Origin: Azorinus chamasolen
Lineage: Eukaryota > Mollusca > Bivalvia > Cardiida > Solecurtidae
NCBI GenBank assembly: GCA_963576725.1
Contig: OY755241.1
Span: 74,995,001 to 75,059,000, forward strand
DNA length: 64,000 bases
Direction of reading: 5' to 3'
This document shows, one piece after another, positions 62,856 to 64,000 of the stretch. The notes beneath the pieces are model-generated. The model saw nothing but the letters and a program-made list of their open reading frames with translations, was not told the DNA's origin and made no database searches. The position numbers and the translations under genes were made by a program. Each line of letters starts with the position of its first letter. The first letter of the stretch is position 1.

Positions 62856-63091
62856 AATGTAAAGTACAATGGGATGAACTCTTTACAGTAATTACTAGAG
62901 TAGAATTTACATGATTTTATGGGATGGCTAAAAGCATATAAGATCGGTTGGAGTTAATTTATTTTTGTCAGTGCAGCACAAAAATATTCTGTATTCCAGA
63001 AATTTGCTAAATAGTGAATGAATCAATGAGGGTGGCATGTATTTTCATTATGAACAAATACAAATCAGATGCATGTTAATCACACAAGTAA

Positions 63092-63333
63092 CCCTTTCCC
63101 TGTTAAACATTCGTGTAAGAAATAATGACATCATGAATATTTATTAACCGAAATTTTATAATGACATATGTACACAGAAATTGGTATTGGTAGAAATTGT
63201 AGAGTAAGATATTTTATGATTTCATTAGCAAACACAGTAGACCCTGATCAGACATACCCTCTAGAGGGAGCTGTCTGATCTGGGTCTACTCTATTTGCAA
63301 ATGCGTAAAAAGGCGTTTATATGAAGGAAAGGT
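63092..63333. mobile_element. TTAA-flanked MITE with internal hairpin
   Basis: GTAA (63088-63091, one change from TTAA), CCCTTTCCCTGTTAAACATT ... hairpin 63228-63298 (with a CCCTCTAGAGGG centre) ... GAAGGAAAGGT, TTAA (63334-63337). Confidence 0.78.
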
Positions 63334-63337
63334 TTAA

Positions 63338-63855
63338 TGGATATATAGAAAATGAATAATTATCTCTCATAAATTATGAATGATTATTTCTCAAACCAAA
63401 TTGTAAAAGCAAATATTGTTAGCTTCTAGTCAAGTTTCAGGCAAATGTAGAGAAGGATTGTTCAACCCTTTATCTGTTTAATATTCATGTTAGAAATAAT
63501 GACATCATGAGTACGGACCATTTTTAAAAGTTTATGATGGTGTATGAACACAGATCAGGTCTTTTCTATTTGCAATATCATGACAATGCATTTGTATGAA
63601 AGTAGGGGTAAGGGTTAACTGAATTAACTATGTACAGTAAGGGCAATGTAAAACGACACTTGTCATATTGTGCATCTTTAATTTTGTTTGTCATATTTTC
63701 ACGTCTTTTGTCAATGGATTTTAGACTGAGACTTGCTTATGATATGTCTGAAAAAAAGTACATGTATTGCCATTTTTTGCCATATGTACATGTATCATTA
63801 TTTATAAATTATTATAGTAGTGTCAGCTTCATTAAATACTTTATTTTCCTTACAG
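63338..63855. other. Non-genic stretch with MITE remnants
   Basis: CAACCCTTTATCTGTTTAAT (63463) and AAGTAGGGGTAAGGGTTAA (63601) bound an eroded MITE whose hairpin is reduced to AACACAGATCAGGTCTTTTC. A 79-codon frame at 63630-63869 is AT-rich and unsupported. Confidence 0.45.
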
Positions 63856-63885
63856 TAATACTTGCATAAGCAGAAGACTGCTGCC

Positions 63886-64000
63886 ATGTCAGGGACCTCA
63901 TGCAAACAACAAACAGCTGCCAGACCTGGTACTTCAGGAATTTCAATATCAACACAGACAACACCAATACAGGCAAAGGGACAAACTGATGGAAATCAGA
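63886..64000 (+). CDS. Start of an unidentified exon, runs off the window
   Basis: A clean acceptor (TTATTTTCCTTACAG, ending 63855) is followed by 30 nt and an ATG. The open frame MSGTSCKQQTAARPGTSGIS is Ser/Thr/Gln-rich, low in structure and open to the last base. It does not resemble CEMIP, so it may be the first coding exon of another plus-strand gene or of a transposon. The product is unknown. Confidence 0.35.
   Translation, partial: MSGTSCKQQTAARPGTSGISISTQTTPIQAKGQTDGNQ

Overview
The window is eukaryotic and most likely comes from a bivalve mollusc. It is AT-rich, introns are long, coding exons are 70-220 bp with GT/AG borders, and repeats fill most of the sequence. The repeats include tRNA-derived SINEs with the (CAAA)n-type tails seen in molluscs, pearl/Helentron-like elements with internal tandem units, and many palindromic MITEs. 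I cannot name the species from sequence alone.

One host gene is convincingly present. Nine plus-strand exons between 26750 and 60538 (1431 nt, 477 codons) encode part of a CEMIP/TMEM2-family protein (cell-surface or secreted hyaluronan-binding/hydrolysing family). In order they give the second half of a G8 domain, an ILEI/PANDER-like domain, the conserved GD-I-STDY block, the VDMRAEVALLSRN block, and the HMGQ and YPIHFH blocks. Splice phases agree at all eight junctions. Both the 5' part (signal peptide, first half of G8) and the 3' part (rest of the beta-helix region) lie outside what I could identify. The introns range from 0.6 to 13.3 kb and are packed with nested repeats.

Region by region: 1-18.1 kb holds a SINE, a broken Tc1-like element, a pearl/Helentron-like element, two copies of a (TG)n-bearing MITE, many TTAA-flanked MITEs with a long internal hairpin, and a few unrecognised open frames at 12.3-17.2 kb. 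18.1-24.9 kb is one minus-strand Gypsy-type LTR retrotransposon with two 286-bp LTRs, a 4-bp target duplication, gag, CCHC knuckles, protease, the start of RT and a decayed env-like gene. Its middle is replaced by an antisense non-LTR reverse-transcriptase segment. 24.9-60.5 kb holds the CEMIP-like exons, a second LINE, a third LINE fragment, a SINE, and large tandem-unit elements at 30.8-34.1, 37.5-39.6, 40.7-42.1 and 53.6-54.0 kb. It also holds two foldback elements with sub-repeated ends (47.3-48.1 and 50.4-54.7 kb). 60.5-64 kb is MITE-rich, and an unidentified exon starts at the right edge.

The most interesting signals are in the repeats. Several families that look unrelated share one architecture: a 5' hairpin ending near ATTG, a GTCCG-type microsatellite, internal units of about 151-168 bp, and a 3' hairpin followed by TCTTGT or CTCTAGT. 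Two foldback elements of very different length share terminal GGG(G)TA...CAAAA ends and 8-9-bp target duplications, and the larger carries an unrecognised reading frame.
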